From: Chalciporus piperatus
Lineage: Eukaryota > Basidiomycota > Agaricomycetes > Boletales > Boletaceae
DNA: 63,559 nucleotides
Direction of reading: 5' to 3'
Assembly: GCA_038093975.1 (NCBI GenBank)
Contig: JBBPTG010000144.1
Location: 1 to 63,559 of the forward strand
Below the pieces are notes generated by a model. The model saw nothing but the letters and a program-made list of their open reading frames with translations, was not told where the DNA came from and searched no databases. This document shows, piece by piece, positions 24,528-34,792 of the stretch. Both the position numbers and the translations under genes were made by a program. The number at the start of each line of letters is the position of its first letter. Position 1 is the stretch's first letter.

Positions 24528-26112
24528 ATGTCGCCTCTATCGGCACTCTCATCACCTGCCCTATCAGCAGCAAGTCGTCTATCAGATGGAAGCAGACATT
24601 CTGATTCCGGTCATTCTTTTCCCGGCCGAACGCGAAGTCAAACAGACTTCGAGATCGAACGTCCACTCAAGTCCACCACTGGTCCTCCGAAAAGACCATC
24701 CGCTCGTAGACTACAGTCAGACTACACAGCAGAACACGCTCTTCGCGCCAGCGTATCGCGGTTACTTGCAGCAAAAGCTCGTCCTTTCACGGTATCCGGC
24801 CGTATCCCTCTGGATCCAACCGCGCTGGTCCTCTTCTTCCGTTCAAAGGTGTGTCTCCTTTGTTCTCTATCGGATCATTCATCGTTCACCAACTGCTGGT
24901 CCAGAGTGGCATTACACACTCACTCGATTTCCCCATTGACGTCAATTACGACACACCTCCAGCGCTTGATGTCTTGATTGCGGCATGTCGACCTCACCAA
25001 ACAGCAGGCATCAACGTTTATCCAGATCGTGACTCGCTTTTCTACCCACCTAACCTTCCTCTCACCGCCACACTCGAGATCACGAACCACCCAATACTAG
25101 AGGCAGTCCGCAATGCCCTCTTTCCCAACTTACCAGTCGGGCACTACCTCATCACGGTGAGGGATCGCCTGGAGCTCGTGGCGAGCGGGTGCCGCACGAC
25201 ACCACAACCCCGGACACTCCGGAATGACGGCCGTGTAGCGACGATATGTGTCACGCTTCCCGTTCAATATCATGGTGGGGCATTCATCGTTCGAGACGCG
25301 GAAGGCACCGAGGAGAAGTTCTTCGGTGGTGGCAAGCCAGAAGAAGTCGAATGGACCGCATTCCTCGCCGAGTGCGAGTACGAAGTCGACACCGTCCAAC
25401 AGGGATGTCGGATGACTATCTCCTTTGCTGTACATCTCAAGACGTACGGACCGGCAGTCGACCCCCTGATTACCCCAAGCGAAAACTTTCTCGATCTTCT
25501 TTCCCCTGTGCTCAGTTTATCCCGTGGGCGAAAGGTGGCGTTCTACCTCACGCAAGAATACGGCGTGAACCCAGCCGATGCATTAGCCGAGTCCCTGGTA
25601 CCGCATGTAAGTCGTGCTCGCTCTGCGCCCGGTATTATCACCGGTTGGCTGACCCAAGCCAACAGATGAAAGGCAGTGATTCGCTCCTATACCACGCTTT
25701 GAAGCTGTACAAGCTCGCACCTGAGCTGCATTGGGCAGCAGGCGGGTACATTTGGCCAATCGATCGTACGGTCGAGTGCGGCAGCGATGCGATGGATTCG
25801 CCCGCTGCAGTTGCTGCGATGTTGCCCTTTGCACAAGGCTACAGCTCACCATTGAAACGTAGCGTTCCCATGCGCGCAATGAGCTATTATGGAGATCCGG
25901 ATGAGGACGAGTTCGAGTCGGTGCGCTCCGAGGCCGACATGATCCGGTTACGAGTGGAGGAAAGCGGAGCCGTATCGCTGGCAGAGGCCGAGATCTCCAT
26001 TCTTTCGGATTGGGCACCAGGTCCGATGACGAAAGAAAGAGTCTATTTTTCGTCGGCGGGGGAGCTCGAGAAGCTTATCGTCAATGTGTTGCTGGTCACG
26101 TACGTACCTTGA
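24528..26112 (+). CDS. Conserved basidiomycete protein resembling 2OG-Fe(II) oxygenases
   Basis: Three exons (24528-24848, 24905-25606, 25666-26112) give 489 residues. The region around residues 215-290 resembles the jelly-roll of basidiomycete 2OG-Fe(II) oxygenase-like proteins: TLPVQYHGGAFIVRDAEG, then EWTAFLAECEYEVDTVQQG and RMTISFAVHLKT. In active relatives an HxD pair precedes this block and the second segment reads CEHEV. Here the expected HxD is not visible and the His is Tyr (CEYEV), so the iron site looks absent. The last intron is uncertain: splicing at the GTACGT near 26099 would extend the end to about 26234. Fold assignment is moderate and function unknown. Downstream is a convergent coiled-coil gene. 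Confidence 0.65.
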
Positions 26113-26341
26113 CGGGCTGGTCGTTGATCTTTTCTCCTCTTTTTTCTATGGGCTGGCTCGTTTATTGTCTTAGGTCACGAAGTATAGTTGATGACACCGA
26201 TATGACTCGTTACTCTTATACATACTGCTCATAATATCAATCTAACTCGTCTGTCATCTACAAAACTTGCAAGAGTGCTCTACGCATGGTGTGTTGCGAC
26301 AATCGGAGAAATGAAGACACGGACTATGAATACCATCTTCA

Positions 26342-27557
26342 TCAAAACCCCTCATTGGGATCGGACCCGTATATCCACTGGAAAAGGCCCTCCAACTTTT
26401 GCCGCCGAGCTTCGCCAGTTTCGCTGAGAACGGCACCCCGAGCGACCTCGACTGATACCTCATGCGCTGTGCGGTTGCCCGACTCCCTCAAGATCTGTGA
26501 GTGCGCGGAGTGGAGGTAATTGAGCGCATCCAGGGTCGGAAGATGTTTGTCGCCTTTGAGCCGTGCCATTACCCGCTGTGCAAAATCCCCATCCTTCTCG
26601 AACGCATACCAATTCCCATACTCGGGGAATTTGTGGAGAATTTTCTCCCGAGCGGCGTCGATCAGGAATCGTTTCACCAACGGCGCCCAGCGTGCCCGCT
26701 CCTGATCAATCATGAGTTTCAAGATCAGCCTGTGCGATGATTGAGTTTTTTTCTCGCCCACCTCCCTCAGTTCGTCTGTCAGATCCCTGACCCGGCCTTC
26801 AAGGTTTGCCACCTTCCGGTGTAGGCTTGCTATTTCCTGCTCATAGTCCCGGCGTAGATTTGCTATTTCCCGCTCATAGTCCCGGCGTAGATTTGCTGTT
26901 TCTTGTGCTCCTGTGTCGAGCGCGGCGCTTAAACGCTGCAATTCATTCCAGACGTTCTGAGGCGATTGCATGGTGACCTGTGTTTCGTGTTGCTCCTTTT
27001 CTTTACCCTTTCCTTAAGTAGTGTCAATAACTTGAATGGTGTGGTGAAAGACGATGCGAAGACTTACTCTTCGACCCCTCAGCCTCCTTATGCTTAGTCA
27101 CCTCTTCCTCAATTAGTTCAGCAGCCGCTCGCTGTGCCCGCTCGTTCGCTTTCGCAAATAGGGCAATTTGCCCATTTAGCTTTTTGAGGGCATCCGCATT
27201 CGGGTTGACAATGATGTGTGAAATGGCGTGTGGATCACGCGTAAGTTCGGTTAATTTTTTTTCTAGGTCAGGAATGGCCAAGGGAACAGCTATACGATGT
27301 AAGTAAGTGCCAGCCACCAGATTATAAAGGGCCTTACCCCTGTAAAATTTCGCCTCCAGTTCTGTTTCCTTGATTGGCATACGCAGATGATATCTTTCGG
27401 GTACCGTCTTCGCAGTACGTATTTTCATCTCTTTCACAACCCCCCTCATGCTTTGGTTGCCCTCCAGCCACTTGGTTGTGTGGTCCCCATAAGGGACGGA
27501 GCTCAAGCTTTGGCAAGTACTGGCATTCCATTTTGACTTTAGTTCGTTGTGCGTCAT
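26342..27557 (-). CDS. Orphan coiled-coil protein with a duplicated 5' end
   Basis: Exons 27338-27557, 27068-27289 and 26342-27012 join in frame to 370 residues; the two introns (48 and 55 bases) have GTAAG donors. The protein starts MTHNELKSKWNASTCQ. The middle (RTAKTVPERYHLR to NERAQRAAAELIEEEV) is charged and helical. After the second intron a coiled coil holds 11-residue units ANLRRDYEREI and ANLRRDYEQEI encoded by a 33-base tandem repeat. The C-terminal 130 residues are unrecognised. GTG codons further upstream are not valid starts. The first exon and promoter lie inside a 376-base inverted repeat. No family is recognised. Agaricomycete lineage-restricted genes often look like this. Confidence 0.65.
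26821..26907 (-). repeat. 33-base tandem repeat encoding an 11-residue coiled-coil unit
   Basis: About 2.5 copies of a 33-base unit start at 26821, 26854 and 26887 within the orphan coiled-coil gene. Units two and three are nearly identical where they overlap. Confidence 0.75.
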
Positions 27558-27638
27558 TGATTCTACAAATGATATAAATAGATACACTAAGAGGTGTGCG
27601 AGGTTCTAATAATATATTGATTTGCCTCTGCACGCAAA
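27462..27638. repeat. Left arm of a 177-base inverted repeat
   Basis: It is the reverse complement of 27661-27837 with five mismatches, all in the 51 bases nearest the centre; the outer 126 bases are identical. It contains the promoter and first 32 codons of the gene at 26342-27557. Confidence 0.93.
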
Positions 27639-27660
27639 TACAGTCTCCATGAGGGCAGGT

Positions 27661-27837
27661 TTTGCATGCAGAGGCAAATAAATATATTATTAGCACCTCA
27701 CACACCTCTTTGTGTATCTATTTATATCATTTGTAGAATCAATGACGCACAACGAACTAAAGTCAAAATGGAATGCCAGTACTTGCCAAAGCTTGAGCTC
27801 CGTCCCTTATGGGGACCACACAACCAAGTGGCTGGAG
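27661..27837. repeat. Right arm of the 177-base inverted repeat
   Basis: This is the partner of 27462-27638, separated by a 22-base spacer (27639-27660). It carries a mirror copy of the same TATA-like sequence and start codon, now on the plus strand. Confidence 0.93.
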
Positions 27838-27876
27838 CAATGCCTGGACCGGATCACACCCCAGGTCCACTCGTAA
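27742..27876 (+). pseudogene. Duplicated 5' fragment of the coiled-coil gene
   Basis: This 44-codon ORF starts with the same 32 residues as the divergent gene (MTHNELKSKW to KWLE), because it lies in the right arm of the inverted repeat. It then leaves the repeat and ends after QCLDRITPQVHS. It has no counterpart of the remaining 338 residues. It is probably a truncated copy. It could still be transcribed from the duplicated promoter. Confidence 0.6.
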
Positions 27877-28094
27877 GGATTCCAGAGGGTGTTACACCAG
27901 GCCCCAGGACACAGGAACACCTGTCCTGGTAGACGGGATGACCCCTGGGCCAGCGAGATGTGGCAGCATCCCGAGCTTGGGTAGCGCGGGTGGGGTTTCC
28001 GAGCCAATGGGGAGGATGGCAGCAGCGCATTGAGTGCTAGCACGGAAGGTGAAATCGAAGAGGAGGGGGCTGAATGCGCGTGGCGGCGACGTCA

Positions 28095-28951
28095 TCAATG
28101 GTCGAGGAACGTTTGACATCGCGGGGGATGATAACGTTCAGGTGGGTGTGGGAATGGAGCTGATGAACCACTAGGTCCCGATGGACCAGATTCGTTGGGG
28201 CCGGTGGTAATGGTATGAAGAGATGGGGCAAGGACAAAAAGCATCGCATCACGCTCCCTTTCCCTTTCCCTCTCGCGCTCATCGTAGTTATGCGACATTG
28301 GAAGCGGATGGGTGGACGGAGGCCGACTCCCTGGTATACTGTTCCCTCCTAGCTTCGCTTCCTCCCTCTTCCAATGTGACTTCGAAGAAGGGTTCGCAGA
28401 CAAACTAATGACTTCCATCGTTTGTACTCCCGAGGCCGATCTGGAACCTGGTCCCTGACCGCGCGGCGCAGTGGTGTGGTTGTCTGTGCGATGTCAAATG
28501 CTGGTGTTGGGTATGTTGGTGAGGATGGCTGGTGTTGAGAGTGCTGGTGTGCATGTGACTGATGTGCGTGCGACGGATGTCGTTGATGGGAATGCGGTGC
28601 AAGTTGGTGAGTGAGTGGATGCGGGTGTGAATGGTGCAAGTGACGATGAGTGGGCGTAGGGACAATCGCCTGGGCTTGCGATCTGTCCTGTTCATTCCTC
28701 TCCATCCGCGGTTCCTCTTCCCTCCGCTCTCCAACACCCCAATCCATTCCACCAGCAGTCTTAGAATTCCAGATGGGATACCCTGATCCCATGGTCGGAC
28801 CAAACTCCCTCTCCCTCTCGCATTGCATAAACTCGCGCTCTCACTGCGCCGCCAACTCCTGGCCACGTGGGGTGAGCTCTCGCTCCCTCATTTCGCGTTC
28901 TCTCTCTGCGAAGCCTGGAGAACGCACAGGGATAAAAGCCAGAGTAGACAT
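28095..28951 (-). pseudogene. Decayed low-complexity (His/Pro, Arg-Glu-rich) gene
   Basis: From an ATG at 28951, just after a good acceptor (CTTGCAG), the frame reads MSTLAFIPVRSPGFAERE and a run of Arg-Glu. It hits TGA at 28841-28843, then stays open for 160 more codons with a His-rich tract (HSHQRHPSHAHQSHAHQH). Further on, reading frames exchange: an Arg-Glu run and Pro-rich sequence continue in another frame to 28095, and again in a third. I read this as a once-continuous regulatory-type protein with a nonsense change and at least one frameshift. Undetected introns are the alternative. Function unknown. Confidence 0.35.
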
Positions 28952-29415
28952 CTGCAAGCATGTTGTCAGCGGTCAGCAATACCCAGCAAGATCTTCCAAG
29001 GCCCTGCTTGGCTTCCATTCCATCTGTCGTCCGCTGGATCATCGGACTCCCAAGCATCTGCGCCAATAGTAGGAGGCGAACCGAAGAATAGTCAGTCAGT
29101 AAAATAATGCGACGAGAACTGGCTTCGGGAAGTGTCTGAAGATGGGGAAGAATATTTGATACCTTGGTGTCCATAGTATTAGTAGAAGTATTGGTAGTGC
29201 TACTACTAGTAGACTACCACTCGGTACGTATCGGCACGTGTCGTGAAATTGAGTCTCCGCTTCAAGTGGTATTGATGGGGGGGAATTTCGTTGGTCACCG
29301 TGCACCACGACGAGCACGACAATTTTACCACCGAAAAAGCCAACCACGCTCGTCCAAGCGACCAGCGCTATTCGTTGGCTTTTCTCCGCTTTTTAAACTT
29401 GTGCTTCACTCGAGA
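28952..29415. other. Upstream region between the low-complexity locus and complex I gene
   Basis: This is a divergent intergenic stretch. Weak exon candidates on the minus strand (for example an ATG at 29174 followed by GTATCA) could be 5' exons of the decayed locus. The promoter of the plus-strand complex I gene should also lie here. Confidence 0.4.
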
Positions 29416-32179
29416 ATGCTCAGGATAGTATCGCGGCCAACCTCGACGGGGCGACTCGGAAAGGTCGTCTCTTCACATAATGGTACTATAAACTCGTGTA
29501 TTCGTGTGCCCCGGTTGCTCACCGGTGCGCGCAATACAGGCCGCAGATCAATCGCTTCGACGTCCGCGCGCCGGCAAGATATAACTTTGACGGTTGATGG
29601 CAAGGAAGTCACCGTCCCACAAGGTCGGTTCAAACGCATATATGTTACAACAGAGCTCGGTCTGAGTCGTGAACAGGCTCTGCTTTGATTCAGGCTTGCG
29701 AAGCTGCTGGAGCTACTATTCCCAGGTCAGTCCGGTTGTTCATTTCTGCCCGCTTCCGCATTCTGACTCCCTTCAAGATTTTGTTATCATGACAGGTCAG
29801 TCTGCAACCAGTCACTCTACAGCCCGATGAACTAACTTTTTACGCAGGCTCGCTATTGCTGGTAATTGTCGGTGAGTACGGGGTTGTTAATCGACGTCGA
29901 ACCTTCGAGTAACTCGCGTCCACTCAGTATGTGTTTGGTGGAAGTTGAGCGGTCACCGAAACCAGTCGCGTCATGGTAAGTCCGTTCACGTCCGAGCACT
30001 CCACGTCTTGAACGTTTGTAGTGCCATGCCCGCCATGCCCGGTGCCAAGGTCTTCACGAACACACCTCTTGTGCACGAAGCTCGGTGAGTCGTCCATGAT
30101 CACCAAGTTTTGTTTTGGTTTTAATTTCACGGCAGTGAGGGTGTCATGGAGTTCCTTCTGGCTAACCATCCCCTTGATTGCCCTATTTGCGATCAGGGTG
30201 GTGAATGTGACTTGCAAGACCAGTCGATGCGTTACGGTTCAGATCGTACGCGTTTCCACGAAATCACAGGCAAGCGCGCAGTCGAGAATAAGGACCTTGG
30301 ACCCCTCGTGAAAACCTCCATGAACCGATGCATTCAATGTACGCGTTGCGTCCGTTTCGCGAACGAGGTTGCAGGTGTCGAGGAACTGGGTACAACTGGT
30401 CGTGGAAACGACATGCAAATCGGCATGTATGTCGAGAAGACGATGGATTCTGAACTTTCTGGCAACATCATCGATCTGTGCCCCGTTGGTGCATTGACGA
30501 GCAAACCATACGCATTCCACGCCCGTCCATGGGAGCTCAAGAACACGGAATCAGTTGACGTCATGGACGCCGTCGGGTCTAACATCCGCGTTGACTCTCG
30601 CGGCGTCCAAGTGATGCGTATACAACCTCGCACCAACGACGATGTCAACGAGGAATGGATCAGCGACAAGACCCGTTATGCCTACGATGGTCTCAAGTTC
30701 CAACGTTTGACGACTCCATTGATTAAGGAGGGTGACCGGTTCGTCCCAGCGACGTGGGAGGAGGCTTTGGGGAAGATCGCAGACGGTTTGGCAGCTTCGG
30801 GTGCCAAGGACAACGAAATACAAGCTGTGGCTGGCCACCTGGCAGATACCGAATCTCTTGTCGCGCTCAAGGATTTCGTCAATCGCTTGGGTTCCGACAA
30901 CCTCACCCTCGACCAAGTAAATGGCAACCTTCCTCCCACACACGGCGTGGACGTCCGGTCAAATTATCTCTTCAACGCTACCATCCCCGGTGTGGAGAGC
31001 GCCGACGTCATTCTCCTCGTTGGCACCAACCCCCGTCATGAGGCAGCCGTTCTCAACTCTCGTATCAGGAAGAGCTGGCTACATACAGGTCTCGAAGTTG
31101 GTCTCATCGGTGAACGTGCAGATACTACGTACGGTTACGACTTCCTCGGTTCAGACGCGAAAGCACTCGCAGACTTTGTTGCTGGCAAGGGAACATTTGC
31201 TGAGAAGTTCAAGGCAGCGAAGAAACCCCTGATCATCGTCGGCAGTGGGCTTTCTGAACACCCTGATGGGGCTGCTGCCTACAACTCCCTTGCTAAATTC
31301 GTCGAGAAGAACAAGAACACTCTTGTCACCCCTGAGTGGAATGGCTTCTCCGTTCTTCACAGGGTAAGTTTCATTCTGGAGGGCGTAAGATACCTATTAA
31401 CCCCCCGATCCAGATCGCATCTAGACCGGCCGCCTACGACATTGGATTCGTCCCTTCGAAGAAGGCATCAACCACGAAACCCAAGTTTGTCTACCTCCTC
31501 AACGCCGACGAAATCGACCCCAAATCTATACCCCGTGACGCGTTTGTTGTTTACCAAGGTCACCACGGTGATCTCGGGGCCTCGCTAGCTGACGTGTGTT
31601 TACCTGCTGCCGCATACACGGAGAAATCCGTTACATGGGTTAACACCGAGGGCCGTTCGCAGCTCGGACGGGCTGCCGTGCCTCCACCTGGTGCCTCGCG
31701 AGAAGACTGGAAGATCATTCGGTAAGTCTCCATCTTCCACATCATTGGATTGTTGTTCAGCGCGTACATGTGTTCGTCCGTAGTGCCCTATCTGAAATCG
31801 TAGGCTCGCCTCTGCCCTACGACGACGTCCTTAGCCTGCGGGACCGTATGTGGGAGATATCGCCAACGCTCGTGCGGTACGACGTGACCGAGCGTACATC
31901 GGTCGACGTTGCCCTCACTGGTTTACGAACGTTGGCATCTTCCACCTCCTCGCACGTCAAGGTGTCCGGACAACCCTTCAAGAAACTCGTTACCAACTTT
32001 TACCAGACCGATCCCATCTCTCGCGCGTGAGTACCGTGTGTTCTTGTGTGTGTTGGGGGGGATGACGCTGATGACTATTCCGCTATTCTAGTTCTGTCAC
32101 GATGGCACAATGTACGCGTGCGTTCGTCAAGGGGGAGAATCAGGGCTTGAGCGGTGCACAACAGGCTGCGTACGCTTGA
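29416..32179 (+). CDS. NADH-ubiquinone oxidoreductase 75-78 kDa subunit, mitochondrial
   Basis: This is the iron-sulfur NDUFS1-type subunit of complex I in the peripheral arm on the matrix side. The first ~50 residues ([16 protein letters not shown], Arg/Ser-rich, no acids) are a mitochondrial presequence. The 2Fe-2S ferredoxin part follows: [21 protein letters not shown], then [15 protein letters not shown] and PVASCAMP. The HxxxC region ([20 protein letters not shown]) and the 4Fe-4S cluster [10 protein letters not shown] come next, then the DLCPVGALT motif and the molybdopterin-like fold through to [12 protein letters not shown]. Short exons are needed at 29778-29795 (18 bases) and 29848-29871 (24 bases). 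All cluster cysteines appear present. Its 3' end converges on the hexose transporter. Confidence 0.95.
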
Positions 32180-32894
32180 GGAGATGTTAGATTATTTTGG
32201 AGGGGGTTGGGTTGCAAAATATAATATATCATCTCATCAGATTACCCGCTCGTGGTGTGGAGTGGGATTCACCGAACATCCATTCTTCGCAGCTGAGCGC
32301 TGAGCGCTGATCCCATGGAAAACGTTGACCCCGGAAGAATGTCGACCCAACTGGCTCGGTGACCTGCCGGGTCTTCCGTCATCGTGATCACATGTCGTTC
32401 TGATCATCGCTTCCCACAACCCAGTCTCACTTCTCAGCTGTCGGTGGGGATACTGGGTTTCACCGTGATCGAGTCTCATTCCAAGCGACTTGTCTCCCCC
32501 TTGTCTTGAGTCATCCGGTCAGAGTTCGGAAAATCATGCCACCCACTGGAGTTCCGCCTGCACGTCAAGTCTCATGGCAACCCCCAACTTATCCATACCA
32601 AACTCGCACCACACGCAGGTTGAACGGTGAATATGTGTCGTTTAAACTTTGAAATTTGACGTCGTACTCGTACAAAAGACACACAAAAAAAAAAAAAAAG
32701 GTGGTCATCGGAAACCAAACGTTGGGCATTACATTAAATGGGGCAAACCATATCCCAGACAATACTCGTTAAAACAAAACAAAAACGATCTCCTAGGTAT
32801 CATCATCGACATGACCCGAAAATCATTTCTTCATTTGATATTTTTGTTGTTTCATTCATGAAAAAAGTGGATCCGAGGCACGAACTGATGATGA
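32180..32894. other. Intergenic region between complex I and hexose transporter genes
   Basis: This is a convergent 3'-3' interval. It includes a poly(A) run of about 15 near 32684-32699 and a small GAGCGCT tandem near 32295. No gene is seen. Confidence 0.5.
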
Positions 32895-34792
32895 TTATGC
32901 GCTACCCTTCTCGAGGTCATCCTTCTCATGGGCGGCGTATTCTTCGGCCGAGTAGGTGGTCTTGGGAGTCCAGCCTGAAGAGGTACGAGGCGTGGTCTCT
33001 TCGAGCATGCGGTCGACTTGTTCGAGGGTGAGACCCTTGGTCTCGGGCACGAGGAAGTAGGCGTAGACGAAGGCGCACGTGCAGAGGCCGCCCTGTTCAA
33101 GTAGTTTATCGTCAGCAAAGATGTTCGACATGCAACGTTGTAAAAACCGCTACATACCCAGATGAAGAACACGTCAGAGCGGAGGTTACCAGCAGTGGGG
33201 TTCACCATGTAAGGCGTGATGACAGCGATGATGGTGTTCCAGAGCCAGTTCGAAGCAGTCGAGAGAGCGACACCACGGGAACGGATCGGGAGAGGGAAGA
33301 TCTCGCCGATGACGACCCAAGCACCAGGTCCCCAGGTGGAGGCAAAGAAGAAGATGAAGATGGCAATAAATGCGACCTGGGCGTTGACGGCACCAAAGTT
33401 GTTGGCGACGGAGACACCATTAACCAAGTGGACCTTGTTGAAACCGACGGTGACACCAATGATGGCAACCAAGAACTGGCAGATGAGCATACCAAGGGCA
33501 CCCCAGCTGAGAAAGCATAGTCAGTTTACTTGTTGATCTGTGCATGTCCGTGAACGGGGACTCACACAAGGAGGGGGCGACGACCGAACTTCTCGATGGT
33601 ATAGAAGGAGATAGGAGTGGACAAGACGTTGACGAGCGTGAAGATCAAGGAGATGAGGAACGCGTTAGAGATGGCACCCGTCGACTGCAGGAAAGGAGTC
33701 GAATAGTAGAAGATGAAGTTGACACCAGTCCACTGTTGCATCATCTGGAGCGATGTACCAAGAATGGTGCGGCGGAGGTTAGAGCTTCCGGTCCAGAGGG
33801 AGCCAGAGAAGCAATATGACCAGCTGGAAAAGTAGCCAGTGATAGGGATCATCTTGCGTTCGTGCTCATTGTTGGCAACGATCTCAGCGAGTTCAGAGAC
33901 GATGTACTCGGAGTCTTCAGGTTGACCACGAAGTCTCGAGAGGACAGCACGAGCGCGGTCGACCTGGTCCTTTTTAACGAAGTAACGAGGGGACTCAGGA
34001 AGGAGGAAAAGACCAATTCCGAGAATGAGACCCCAAGCGAATTGGATGCTGATCGGGATACGGTACGAGCCAGTGTCGCCACGGTTCTGAGTCGCGTAGT
34101 CAACGCAGGATGCGAGCAGGATACCAATAGTGATGCCTTGGATCCGATCATGTCAAAAACATAGAAACGTTTGATAATTGAAGTACTCACAGAATTGGTA
34201 ACCTGATACGAGGGCACCACGGACCTTTCTCGGGCAGATTTCGGACATGTAAAGGATGATGATAGCGGAGACGAAACCGACACCCAAACCGGCGATCAGA
34301 CGGCCAGCAACGATGAGGCCAAGGCCCTGGGTGGCAGCCTGGAGGATGCATCCAACGGTGTAGATGACACACCCAAGAATGATCGTCGGCCGACGCCCAA
34401 TCCAGTCGGCGAAATCACCAGCAATCAAGGCACCTGTGAGGGAACACTTAGTCAGCACATCGCGCGCCCGAAAAGTAAGCAGCATACCGAAGAAAGTTCC
34501 GGCGGAGAGGATGGAGGTGATCAAGGAATTCCTTGAACTGGACAACGCAGTCGCATTGGGACCCATGATGAGGTGGATGAAGAGAGATGAGCCAGTAACA
34601 CCATTGATGTATCCAGAGTCGTAACCGCTGTGGAAAGGTTGAGCGTGAAGACAAGAGGATGTGCGGAAAGGAAACTCACAAGAAAATACCACCAAAGGCA
34701 GCGAAGGCACAGAGCAAGTATGCCTTGACAGTGACCGGGGCTTCGATACGGTCGATGGCCGTAGGGCCGAAAGAGACTCCACCGCCAGGCAT
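32895..34792 (-). CDS. Hexose transporter (MFS sugar porter family)
   Basis: This is a plasma membrane sugar uniporter or symporter with 12 TM segments. The N-terminus MPGGGVSFGPTAIDRIEAPV precedes TM1 with GYDSGYINGVTGS. Family motifs are DWIGRRPTIILG, AGLGVGFVSAIIILYMSE, KVRGALVSGYQF, LLPESPRYFVKKD, QQWTGVNFIFYYSTPF, EKFGRRPLL and VPETKGLTLEQVDRMLEE. About five introns of 50-70 bases separate the exons, including one after GGIFF. The resemblance is to fungal glucose/monosaccharide transporters. Substrate preference cannot be read from the sequence. No lesion is seen. Its start faces a 3.2 kb gene-poor region. Confidence 0.9.

Noticed and set aside
27462..27837. MITE or terminal inverted repeat transposon
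   Set aside because: Arms contain host coding sequence and a promoter; no transposase, no target site duplication could be identified.
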